48,540 nucleotides of DNA from positions 1 to 48,540 of the forward strand of contig JAGASX010000005.1 in NCBI GenBank assembly GCA_017621525.1, written 5' to 3'. The translations under genes were made by a program, and so were the position numbers. The DNA comes from Clostridia bacterium (GTDB taxonomy: Bacteria; Bacillota; Clostridia; Christensenellales; UBA1242). How positions within the stretch are numbered: the stretch's first letter is position 1; each line of letters begins with the position of its first letter. The notes beneath the pieces are model-generated. The model did not search any database, was not told the origin of the DNA, and saw only the letters and a program-made list of their open reading frames with translations. Below are positions 41,808-48,540 of this stretch, piece by piece.

Positions 41808-42217
41808 AAGTCGCCCCCTTTATCATCAAAGTGCTCGTCAAACATTGGTCGATTTGCCGAATGTAACCTTTCATCATGCATTTCATCGTAAGAAGGGTGG
41901 TCGTATCCGCGACGTGGCATAAATTCTTCCCCACTTTCAACGTCTGTTTGTGCTTGCTCTTTAATTCCAATTTTTGCAAGGTTTTTTGCAAGGTCTTTTT
42001 TATTTCGCCTTGAAAAAACAGCAATCGTGCCCTTTCCTTTAAAAAGTTTAAAAACAAGAAAAACCGACGCAATACCAAAAACGATGTAAATAATTCGAGA
42101 AAAAATGCTGGCTTGAAAGCCAAATATACCAGCGATAAAATCATATTGTAAAAGTCCAATTGTCAGCCAATTGACCGAACCTAAAATAGTTACCAAAAAG
42201 GCGATAATTGTCAGCAT
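41804..42217 (-). CDS. DUF378 family membrane protein
   Basis: A 137-residue protein. The first 70 residues are the DUF378 domain with two membrane helices (VTILGSVNWLTIGLL, then RIIYIVFGIASVF). A charged cytoplasmic tail rich in Asp, Glu and His follows. Function unknown. The start at 42217 is set by GGAGG 6 nt upstream, shortening the longest frame by 16 residues. Confidence 0.88.
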   Translation of the reverse strand: MLTIIAFLVTILGSVNWLTIGLLQYDFIAGIFGFQASIFSRIIYIVFGIASVFLVFKLFKGKGTIAVFSRRNKKDLAKNLAKIGIKEQAQTDVESGEEFMPRRGYDHPSYDEMHDERLHSANRPMFDEHFDDKGGDL

Positions 42218-42271
42218 AAACAACCTCCAAGATTGTTTTGTGCAAAGAAAATAAAAAAAATTCAAAAATGT

Positions 42272-42300
42272 TTGACAATTTTTTAAAAATTATATATAAT
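42272..42300 (+). promoter_or_regulatory. greA promoter
   Basis: TTGACA (42272-42277), a 17-nt spacer and TATAAT (42295-42300): full consensus. Confidence 0.88.
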
Positions 42301-42334
42301 GTGTGCTTGAAATGGCAAAAAGGAGATTTTAGAA

Positions 42335-42805
42335 ATGACACATTTTTTAACTGCCGAAGGCAAAAAACAACTACAAGAGAAACTTGCTTACTATAAGTCT
42401 ACCCGCAGGGTTGAGGCAAGCGAAAAAATTGCAATTGCAAGGGAATTTGGCGACCTTTCTGAAAACTCTGAATACGACGCAGCAAAGGAAGAACAGGCTC
42501 AAATCGAGGCTGAAATCCGCGAGATGGAAGATATTCTTCTCAACTGCCAAATCATCGAAAGCAATGCAGATGAGGGCGTGGTAAACATCGGCTCAACCGT
42601 AAAGGTATATGATGAAGAATTTGATGAAGAGTTGGAACTTAAAATCCTTGGCTCAACAGAAAGCAACCCACTTGCAGGCATCATCAGCAACAATTCACCA
42701 CTTGGCATGGCGCTTATTGGCAGAAAGGTTGGAGAAAAGGTATGCGTTAAAACTGAGGGAGGGGAACTTTCCTACAAAATCGTGGATATAAAACAAAATA
42801 TTTAG
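42335..42805 (+). CDS. greA: Transcript cleavage factor GreA
   Basis: A 156-residue factor that enters the RNA polymerase secondary channel and rescues backtracked complexes. The coiled-coil tip acidic pair lies in FGDLSENSEYDAAKEEQ (about 41-57); the C-terminal FKBP-like domain contains GSTESNPLAGIISNNSPLG. AAGGAG before ATG. Confidence 0.97.
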   Translation: MTHFLTAEGKKQLQEKLAYYKSTRRVEASEKIAIAREFGDLSENSEYDAAKEEQAQIEAEIREMEDILLNCQIIESNADEGVVNIGSTVKVYDEEFDEELELKILGSTESNPLAGIISNNSPLGMALIGRKVGEKVCVKTEGGELSYKIVDIKQNI

Positions 42806-42817
42806 GTTTTTTATAGA

Positions 42818-42855
42818 AATTTGGCAGACATTCTCTTGCCAAATTCTATTTTTTA
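42818..42855 (+). terminator. greA terminator overlapping the next promoter
   Basis: AATTTGGCA (42818-42826) pairs perfectly with TGCCAAATT (42837-42845) and is followed by a T-rich run. The right arm contains the -35 box (TTGCCA) of the next gene. Confidence 0.75.
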
Positions 42856-42864
42856 TTGTATAAT
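42836..42864 (+). promoter_or_regulatory. Promoter of the membrane protein gene at 42914
   Basis: TTGCCA (42836-42841), a 17-nt spacer and TATAAT (42859-42864), nested in the greA terminator. Confidence 0.75.
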
Positions 42865-42913
42865 AATTTTGAAGTCTTTTGAAAGAAAATATTTTGTAAA
42901 TGGAAATCCTATT

Positions 42914-43843
42914 ATGATGTTTAAAAATTCAATAAAACTTTTATGTGCAAACTTTGCCGAGGTGTGGAAACTTCTTGTTTACCACATTGTTTCCATCGCA
43001 TTTTGTATAGGCTTACTTGCCATTTTCCATGGGCAATATTGGGAATGGGCAACTTTGGCATACAATGATGCTGGCCTTGCATCTGTTTTTGGCAGTGGCA
43101 CATTTTATGGTGGGGCAGGCATAGCCAACACACTTACCGCTTTTGCAAACTTCGTAATATACTTTTTCGGCATAATGTTTTCTTCAAACGCTTGGATTGG
43201 CGTCTATTTCATTTTTGTTACATTCTTTTTACTGCCACTTCTTATGAATATTGGCAAGGTTGTTACTTGTGAACTTATGTACGGCTATATGTCAGCCTGC
43301 CAAAAGCAATCTTTCACCGGCACATTCATCAAAACAATCAAATCATCACTTTCATATTCTTTAATAAAGGTGATTTATGCACTTCCTTTCAACGCTCTTG
43401 TGGTGCTTTCAATGTGGGGGCTTACAAGACTTGACGGCAAGGTTTTTGATTATATCATGCCATTCTTAATTGCAATTGCACCTGCACTTCTTATGGCAAT
43501 CAAATCACTTTTCAATGCTGGTTGGGCACCTGCAAAAGTTGTTTACAACCACAACATTTTCAGGTCATATAAAATCGGTATGAGGGCAGTTTGGCGTAAA
43601 GGTGAAAAGGTTTTTTCAACCGCTTTTATTTTGTACCTTTTGGCAATTGTGCTTTCATTTGTGCTGGGCATATACTCAATCATAATCATACTTCCAATCA
43701 TATCACCACTTGTGCATATATTTGAAATGGTTGCATTTTTCACAAGCCAAGGCATGAGATTTTATGTAGACGGCGACACAATTTTTTCACCAAAGAAATT
43801 GGAAGAAAACGACAAAATCGAAGACGCAAAATATATTTTATAA
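42914..43843 (+). CDS. Polytopic membrane protein of unknown function
   Basis: A 309-residue protein with about six hydrophobic segments and no motif I recognise; one stretch (KVVTCELMYGYMSACQKQSF) resembles the loop of integral membrane proteins of the DUF624/DUF4013 kind, but this is weak. The ATG at 42914 is preferred because the promoter starts transcription near 42871; an ATG follows immediately at 42917. No strong ribosome binding site, but a 5-codon ORF (42900-42917) ends on the start codon. Confidence 0.75.
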   Translation: MMFKNSIKLLCANFAEVWKLLVYHIVSIAFCIGLLAIFHGQYWEWATLAYNDAGLASVFGSGTFYGGAGIANTLTAFANFVIYFFGIMFSSNAWIGVYFIFVTFFLLPLLMNIGKVVTCELMYGYMSACQKQSFTGTFIKTIKSSLSYSLIKVIYALPFNALVVLSMWGLTRLDGKVFDYIMPFLIAIAPALLMAIKSLFNAGWAPAKVVYNHNIFRSYKIGMRAVWRKGEKVFSTAFILYLLAIVLSFVLGIYSIIIILPIISPLVHIFEMVAFFTSQGMRFYVDGDTIFSPKKLEENDKIEDAKYIL

Positions 43844-43869
43844 TTCATTAAAAAATAAAAAACCAATTC

Positions 43870-43905
43870 ACACAAAAGACGTTCCTTACGGGACATTTTT
43901 TGTGT
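43870..43905 (+). terminator. Hairpin between the membrane protein gene and rnj
   Basis: Outer arms ACACAAAA (43870-43877) and TTTTGTGT (43898-43905) enclose an inner GTTCC-TTAC-GGGAC stem. A T-run follows the inner stem, so it can act as a terminator; the complete hairpin would also sit 9 nt before the rnj ribosome binding site. Confidence 0.6.
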
Positions 43906-43925
43906 AATTTTAAAAGGAGAAATTT

Positions 43926-45584
43926 TTGAATAACAACAAACTTAAAATCACCTTTTTGGGCGGAGTAGGTGAAATTGGAAAAAACATGACCGCCCTTGAA
44001 TATAATGATGAAATCATCATCATTGACGCTGGACTCACCTTTCCGGGTGAAGAACTTCCGGGTGTAGACCTTGTAATTCCAGATATGACATACCTTGTAG
44101 AAAACAAAGATAAAATCAAGGCTCTTTTGCTTACACATGGCCATGAAGACCATATCGGTGCTGTACCATTCTTTTTGGAACAAATCAGCGTGCCTGTATA
44201 CGGCTCTCGCCTTACCCTTGCTCTTGTTGAAAACAAGATGAAAGAGCATCCAAAGGTTAAATTTAAAGGTATTGCAGTAAAGCCACGTAATGTGCTTAAA
44301 CTTGGCGCGTTCGTTATTGAATTTGTAAAGGTAAGCCACTCAATTGCTGGCGCCCTTGCCCTTTCAATCACCACACCTGTTGGAACAGTTGTGCATACCG
44401 GCGACTTTAAAATTGATTATGAGCCTATTGACGGCGAAATGACAGACCTTTCTCGCCTTGGCGAAATTGGCCGTAAAGGCGTTCAACTTTTGCTTTGCGA
44501 AAGCACCAACGTTTGCAGAAAGGGCTATTCAATGAGCGAAAAATCTGTTGGCAGGGCACTTGATGAAATCATCAAATCGCACGCCGACAACAGAATTATT
44601 GTCGCAACATTTGCATCAAACATTCATCGTATGCAACAAATCATGGATATTGCAGAAAAATACAACAGAAAAATTGCCTTCACCGGCAGAAGTATGATAA
44701 ATGTAAGTGAAGTTGCATTAAAACTTGGCGAACTTAAATTCAACCGTGAAAATATTGTAGATATTGAAAAGGTTGATAAAATGGACGATAAAGAAGTGCT
44801 TATCATGACAACAGGCAGTCAGGGAGAGCCTATGAGTGCCCTTACCAGAATGGCGTCAGGTGAATTTAAAAGCCTTAAAATTCGTCAAAATGACCTTGTA
44901 ATTCTTTCCGCATCACCAATTCCGGGAAATGAGAAAAACGTTTACAACGTTATCAACGCACTTTATAAATTAGGTGCCGACGTGATTTATGATGAACTTG
45001 CTGATGTTCACACCTCTGGGCACGCCTGCCAAGAGGAACTTAAACTTATGCACAGCCTTGTAAAACCAAAATTCTTTATACCTGTACACGGCGAATATAG
45101 ACATATGAAAACACATAAAGAACTTGCGGTAACTTTGGGTATGGAAAAACGCAATGTGCTTATCGCTGGCATTGGTATGCAGGTGGAATTGGGTGCAAAC
45201 TCTCTTAAAGAGGTTGGCCATGTTAAGGCAGGACAACGCCTTGTTGACGGATATGGCATTGGCGATATGGACAGCAATGTTCTTCGCGAAAGGAAACAAC
45301 TTTCAGAGGACGGAATTTGCGTAGTGTGCGTAAATATCAATAACATAGAGGGCGAAATAACAGGCGAACCTTTCATTATCACACGCGGTGTGGTATACGC
45401 GGACGAACAAGAAAGTTTTGTTCAAGACGCAAAAGCAACAATCATTGCATCACTTAAAGAAAATGACCTGCGTGGCGCAGAGCCATCAATGATTCGTGCA
45501 TCACTTCGCCGAAACATTTCAAACTTCATTTTCCGCCGTACAAAACGTCGCCCAATGATTTTAACAATTGTTACCCTTGACTAA
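43926..45584 (+). CDS. rnj: Ribonuclease J
   Basis: A 552-residue metallo-beta-lactamase/beta-CASP ribonuclease with 5'-3' exo- and endonuclease activity in mRNA decay and rRNA maturation. TFLGGVGEIGKN start, THGHEDHIGA zinc motif (about 73-82), SHSIAGALA, HTGDFK, and beta-CASP TTGSQGEP and HTSGHA motifs. The start is TTG at 43926, placed after AAAGGAGA. Followed 11 nt later by an O-methyltransferase. Confidence 0.96.
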   Translation: MNNNKLKITFLGGVGEIGKNMTALEYNDEIIIIDAGLTFPGEELPGVDLVIPDMTYLVENKDKIKALLLTHGHEDHIGAVPFFLEQISVPVYGSRLTLALVENKMKEHPKVKFKGIAVKPRNVLKLGAFVIEFVKVSHSIAGALALSITTPVGTVVHTGDFKIDYEPIDGEMTDLSRLGEIGRKGVQLLLCESTNVCRKGYSMSEKSVGRALDEIIKSHADNRIIVATFASNIHRMQQIMDIAEKYNRKIAFTGRSMINVSEVALKLGELKFNRENIVDIEKVDKMDDKEVLIMTTGSQGEPMSALTRMASGEFKSLKIRQNDLVILSASPIPGNEKNVYNVINALYKLGADVIYDELADVHTSGHACQEELKLMHSLVKPKFFIPVHGEYRHMKTHKELAVTLGMEKRNVLIAGIGMQVELGANSLKEVGHVKAGQRLVDGYGIGDMDSNVLRERKQLSEDGICVVCVNINNIEGEITGEPFIITRGVVYADEQESFVQDAKATIIASLKENDLRGAEPSMIRASLRRNISNFIFRRTKRRPMILTIVTLD

Positions 45585-45595
45585 TAAGGTGCAAT

Positions 45596-46204
45596 ATGAC
45601 CGATAAACTTTTTGAAATAATAAAACAGGTGCAAAACCACGCACAACAAAACTATGTGCCAATTGTTCGCCCACAAACCTTGCAAAAACTGCTTGAAGTT
45701 TGCAAAGAAAGAGGGGTGGAAAGAGTGCTTGAAATTGGCACCGCAACGGGATATTCTGGGTTAAATTTGCTTACAATTCCAAATCTTTCACTTACAACCA
45801 TAGAAAAGGAAGAGGGCAGATTTATGCAGGCGAAAGAAAACTTTGCCTTGGCAGAGGTGGAAAGCCGTGTAGAACAAATTTGCGGTGATGCGGGACAGGT
45901 TTTGCAGAAACTTGCCGACGATGGCAGAAAAGTTGACCTTGTGTTTTTAGATGGCCCCAAAGGGCAGTATAAAAAGTATTTGCAAAATATTGTAAAGTTA
46001 CTAAAAAAAAGCGGAATAATATTTGCTGATAACATCTTATTGGGCGGACTTTTAAATGATGAAAGTCGCGTAACACACAAAAACCGAACAATGGTAAGAA
46101 ATATGAAAGAGTTTTTGTCGGTAATTTGTGATGAAACCTGTTTTGAAAGCAAAATATATCAAATTGAAGACGGCTTTGCCATTTGTGAAGTAAAAAATTT
46201 TTAA
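45596..46204 (+). CDS. Class I SAM-dependent O-methyltransferase, TrmR-like
   Basis: A 202-residue methyltransferase of the O-methyltransferase_3 group. VLEIGTATGYSGLNLL is the SAM site; VFLDGPKGQY carries the metal-binding Asp, and IIFADNILLGG a second one. Bacillus YrrM/TrmR, which methylates 5-hydroxyuridine 34 in tRNA, is the closest type I recall; other substrates are possible. Likely co-transcribed with rnj. Confidence 0.88.
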   Translation: MTDKLFEIIKQVQNHAQQNYVPIVRPQTLQKLLEVCKERGVERVLEIGTATGYSGLNLLTIPNLSLTTIEKEEGRFMQAKENFALAEVESRVEQICGDAGQVLQKLADDGRKVDLVFLDGPKGQYKKYLQNIVKLLKKSGIIFADNILLGGLLNDESRVTHKNRTMVRNMKEFLSVICDETCFESKIYQIEDGFAICEVKNF

Positions 46205-46240
46205 AAAACAACAGAAAAAACAAATTCTGTTGTTTTTTTT
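46203..46240 (+). terminator. Terminator after the O-methyltransferase gene
   Basis: AAACAACAGAA (46206-46216) pairs with TTCTGTTGTTT (46225-46235), then T-run. Confidence 0.9.
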
Positions 46241-46258
46241 ATCACATTTTGTTACAAT
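46230..46258 (+). promoter_or_regulatory. Probable promoter of PAP2-tsaE-tsaB
   Basis: TTGTTT (46230-46235, in the terminator right arm), a 17-nt spacer and extended -10 TGT-TACAAT (46253-46258). The transcript would begin with the hairpin repeats at 46272-46362. Confidence 0.55.
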
Positions 46259-46271
46259 ATACCTATATAAA

Positions 46272-46362
46272 AAACTTCTTCACTGAAGAGATGTCGACAC
46301 AGTCGATTAGGGGGAGTTTAAGCCTTCCCTTGGGGGAAGGTGCCCGCAGGGCGGAAGAGGGA
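46272..46362 (+). repeat. Two two-hairpin repeat units before the PAP2 gene
   Basis: A divergent unit (about 46272-46318: CTTC/GAAG, GTCGAC/GTCGA, GGGGGAGTT) and an intact unit (46321-46362: CTTCCCT/GGGGGAAGG, GCCC-gca-GGGC, GGAAGAGG). The second ends 14 nt before the PAP2 ATG. Confidence 0.8.
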
Positions 46363-46376
46363 CAAAAAGAGGCAAA

Positions 46377-46925
46377 ATGCAAATCGAAGCAGATATAATA
46401 AGATTTTTACAATCAAATGCAAGTACCGGCTGGATAACCTTGTTTCAAATAATCACATATTTGGGAAGTTATCTGGGACTTTTTATTACCTTTGTAATTA
46501 TATTTTCAAGAAATAAAAAATTAAGCCTTGCACTTGTTGTAACCTTTGCCATATCAGCAGTCGCTAACCATATGTTAAAGGCAATAATTGGCAGAGCAAG
46601 ACCGTTTGACACCTACAATGATATTGCAAATTATGGCGGTGAAGACGGTTTCAGTATGCCGTCAGGCCACAGCGTCTGTGCGGGAGTTTTTGCCACATTT
46701 TTGGTGTACAATCTTTTCCAAACAACAAAAAATCGCTGGACAAGGGCTTTGGGTACAACCGCATACGCATCACTTATGGCTGTTGTAGGCTTTTCAAGAA
46801 TGGTGCTGGGCGTGCATTACATAAGCGACGTTGCCCTTGGAATAACTTTGGGAATTATATTTGCCATTGCCGGTATAATTGTGTATAATGTGATAGTGAA
46901 AAAATTTATTGTACAAAAACGCTAA
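46377..46925 (+). CDS. PAP2-family membrane phosphatase
   Basis: A 182-residue membrane protein with the three PAP2 motifs: KAIIGRARP, PSGHS and SRMVLGVHYISDV (catalytic His residues). Expected to dephosphorylate lipid phosphates such as phosphatidylglycerol phosphate or undecaprenyl pyrophosphate. AGAGGC before ATG. First gene of a unit with tsaE and tsaB. Confidence 0.92.
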   Translation: MQIEADIIRFLQSNASTGWITLFQIITYLGSYLGLFITFVIIFSRNKKLSLALVVTFAISAVANHMLKAIIGRARPFDTYNDIANYGGEDGFSMPSGHSVCAGVFATFLVYNLFQTTKNRWTRALGTTAYASLMAVVGFSRMVLGVHYISDVALGITLGIIFAIAGIIVYNVIVKKFIVQKR

Positions 46926-46936
46926 TAGGAGAAATT

Positions 46937-47386
46937 ATGAAAGAGATTTTTTCAGTAATAACAAAAGATGAAAGCCAAACAATGCTTATAGGCGAAAAAA
47001 TTGCAGGAACAATCGAAAAGGGAAGCGTGATAACATTGGTTGGCGACCTTGGCGCAGGCAAAACGCATTTCGTAAAAGGCTTTGCCAAAGGTATGAACTG
47101 CACAAACCTTGTTACCAGCCCAACATTTACCTTACTTAATGTTTATGATAATGGGAAGATGCCAATTTACCACTTTGATATGTACCGCCTTTCTTCCCTT
47201 GAAGAGGCAGAAGAACTTGGTTTTAATGAATACTTTGACCTTTCAACTCTTGACGGTGTAAGCATTGTAGAATGGCCACAACAGGTTGAGGGACTTATAA
47301 ACGTAACGCATTATCAGGTTGAAATTCAAAAAATTGATGAAAGCCAAAGAAAAATAACAGTGTCAATTGTTGAGGTGGCAAAATGA
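46937..47386 (+). CDS. tsaE: tRNA t6A modification ATPase TsaE
   Basis: A 149-residue P-loop ATPase, part of the TsaB-TsaD-TsaE complex that makes t6A37 in ANN-decoding tRNAs. Walker A GDLGAGKTHF, TSPTFTLLN, YHFDMYRL and VEWPQ are family motifs. AGGAG before ATG; overlaps tsaB by 4 nt. Confidence 0.96.
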   Translation: MKEIFSVITKDESQTMLIGEKIAGTIEKGSVITLVGDLGAGKTHFVKGFAKGMNCTNLVTSPTFTLLNVYDNGKMPIYHFDMYRLSSLEEAEELGFNEYFDLSTLDGVSIVEWPQQVEGLINVTHYQVEIQKIDESQRKITVSIVEVAK

Positions 47387-48006
47387 TAGCAATTTCCACA
47401 GCCTGCAAACAGGCACTTATTGGAATAGAAATAGGGGATAAAACAATTTCAAACAGTTTGCCATCAAATTGTAAACACTCAGAAAACATTCTTTTTACAA
47501 TTGATAAAATGCTTGATGAAATAGGTGAAGAATTTGCCAATAATCAAACTTTTGCCGTTGTCGTGGGGCCGGGTTCATTCACCGGTATAAGAATAGGCGT
47601 TTCACTTATAAAAGGCTTGCTGGGCGGAGAAAATCAAAAAGTGGTTGTGCCAATCACAACATTTGACCTTATGGCATATAGTTATATAAAAAATTTCACC
47701 ATAGATGATGAATTTGCCTGCATAATAAATGGATTAAGTGGATATTATTTTGTTTGCAGATATAATAAAAGGGGGCAAAAGATAGGTGAGGAAGAACTTG
47801 TTACAACTCTGCCAAACTGCACCCTTGTTGGGCTTGAAGAAGAGGAACTTGGGCAAGTTCAAATAAACCCAACCGCTGGTGAACTATTGCAACTTGCAAA
47901 AGAAAAGTTTAATAAAGGCGAGGCAATTTCTGCAAAAGAAGTATGCCCATTGTACCTACGCAAAAGCCAAGCCGAAAGCAATTTAGAGGATAAAAAACAG
48001 TCATAA
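47383..48006 (+). CDS. tsaB: tRNA t6A modification protein TsaB
   Basis: A 207-residue ASKHA-fold protein that scaffolds TsaD. It contains VVGPGSFTGIRIGVSLIKGL and the usual late LYLRKSQAE end. GAGGTGG in tsaE serves as its ribosome binding site. TsaD and TsaC are not in the window. Confidence 0.95.
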   Translation: MIAISTACKQALIGIEIGDKTISNSLPSNCKHSENILFTIDKMLDEIGEEFANNQTFAVVVGPGSFTGIRIGVSLIKGLLGGENQKVVVPITTFDLMAYSYIKNFTIDDEFACIINGLSGYYFVCRYNKRGQKIGEEELVTTLPNCTLVGLEEEELGQVQINPTAGELLQLAKEKFNKGEAISAKEVCPLYLRKSQAESNLEDKKQS

Positions 48007-48035
48007 AAATTCTTAAAAAATATATGATAAAACGC

Positions 48036-48064
48036 TCGACTTTTTATTGTAATATAGGTATAAT
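48036..48064 (+). promoter_or_regulatory. Promoter of the zinc-ribbon gene
   Basis: TCGACT (48036-48041), a 17-nt spacer and TATAAT (48059-48064). Confidence 0.6.
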
Positions 48065-48100
48065 GTGATTGTTGAAATAGATAAAAAATAAGGAGCAAAT

Positions 48101-48540
48101 ATGAAAAAACCTGTGTATATCAGATGCCCAAGATGTGAACTTAACTATATTCAAAAAAAGGATAAATTTTGTTCTGTTTGCAAGGCAGAAATGGAAGCGA
48201 AAAAGGACTATGTCGATGACATTGATTTGGAACTTTGCCCAATCTGTAAAACAAACTATATCCAACCAGATGAAATCATGTGCGCAAGTTGTTTAAAAGA
48301 GCATAGAAGCGACGAGGATGGAGAACTTGCAGACGATTGGGATGAATATATGACTCGCGAAGATGAAGATGATGAAATGACCCTTGATGATGAAATGGGG
48401 GAAATGGCATCAGTCAACGACCTTACAAAATCAAGTATGCTTGATGATGACGAAATCGCACCAGACATTGATTTTGATGATGACGACGGCATTGATTTTG
48501 ATGATGAAGAATTTGATGATGACGACGATGACGATGATGA
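48101..48540 (+). CDS. Double zinc-ribbon protein with poly-Asp tail (3' end outside window)
   Basis: At least 146 residues, running off the window. The N-terminus has CPRC (9-12) with CSVC, and CPIC with CASC, forming two zinc ribbons. Beyond about residue 75 it becomes strongly acidic, ending in blocks of Asp with a few Phe/Ile (IDFDDDDGIDFDDEEF). AAGGAG before ATG. Not recognised; zinc ribbons suggest nucleic-acid or protein binding, and the acidic tail recalls RNA polymerase delta-type tails, but this is only a resemblance. Confidence 0.85.
   Translation, partial: MKKPVYIRCPRCELNYIQKKDKFCSVCKAEMEAKKDYVDDIDLELCPICKTNYIQPDEIMCASCLKEHRSDEDGELADDWDEYMTREDEDDEMTLDDEMGEMASVNDLTKSSMLDDDEIAPDIDFDDDDGIDFDDEEFDDDDDDDD

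Overview
The window is AT-rich DNA with strong AGGAGG-type ribosome binding sites, TTGACA/TATAAT promoters and short intergenic gaps closed by compact hairpin terminators. Gene order (ylxM-ffh-rpsP-khpA-rimM-trmD-rbgA-yraN, lepA-hemW, tsaE-tsaB) and gene content (RNase J, RbgA, KhpA, a PdaB-type deacetylase, DUF378) point to a Bacillota/Clostridia-type bacterium, probably an uncultivated gut lineage. The lineage is an inference; there is no rRNA gene here. The standard bacterial code fits every gene.

Layout. 1-3.4 kb: a tRNA-Leu gene, an HTH-like protein, a membrane-anchored SH3-like protein and a complete but solitary phage-type terminase large subunit. 3.4-9.1 kb: a large surface protein, an orphan substrate-binding lipoprotein, rsmD, a glycerophosphodiesterase-like protein lacking its catalytic residues, and an mTERF-like helical-repeat protein. 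9.2-16.7 kb: translation and protein-targeting core (lepA, hemW, ylxM, ffh, rpsP, khpA, rimM, trmD, rbgA, yraN). 16.7-21 kb: hairpin repeats, a lipoprotein, a degenerate ABC ATPase, small proteins, a subtilisin-like protease and murG. 21-27.4 kb: a gyrB/gyrA-type topoisomerase pair, a polysaccharide deacetylase and a two-OB-fold SSB. 27.4-29 kb: hairpin repeat clusters, an XRE repressor with palindromic operators and a BspA-like secreted protein. 29-33.3 kb: a SPOR-like membrane protein, groES-groEL, an SDR oxidoreductase and a SHOCT-tail membrane protein. 33.4-38.5 kb: a 1695-residue papain-family surface protease. 38.5-48.5 kb: tadA, two CPBP proteases, rlmH, DUF378 plus a 27-residue membrane protein, greA, a membrane protein, RNase J, an O-methyltransferase, a PAP2 phosphatase, tsaE-tsaB and a truncated zinc-ribbon/poly-Asp protein.

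Most genes serve translation, RNA processing, DNA topology and the cell envelope. The main oddities are: four genes whose promoters put the transcription start on or within about 1-2 nt of the start codon (leaderless mRNAs); an mTERF-like protein in a bacterium; two proteins that look like catalytically dead members of enzyme families; a GyrA-type subunit without a recognisable GyrA box; a three-copy hairpin family with changing stems; and clusters of GC-rich two-hairpin repeats that all face the same way.
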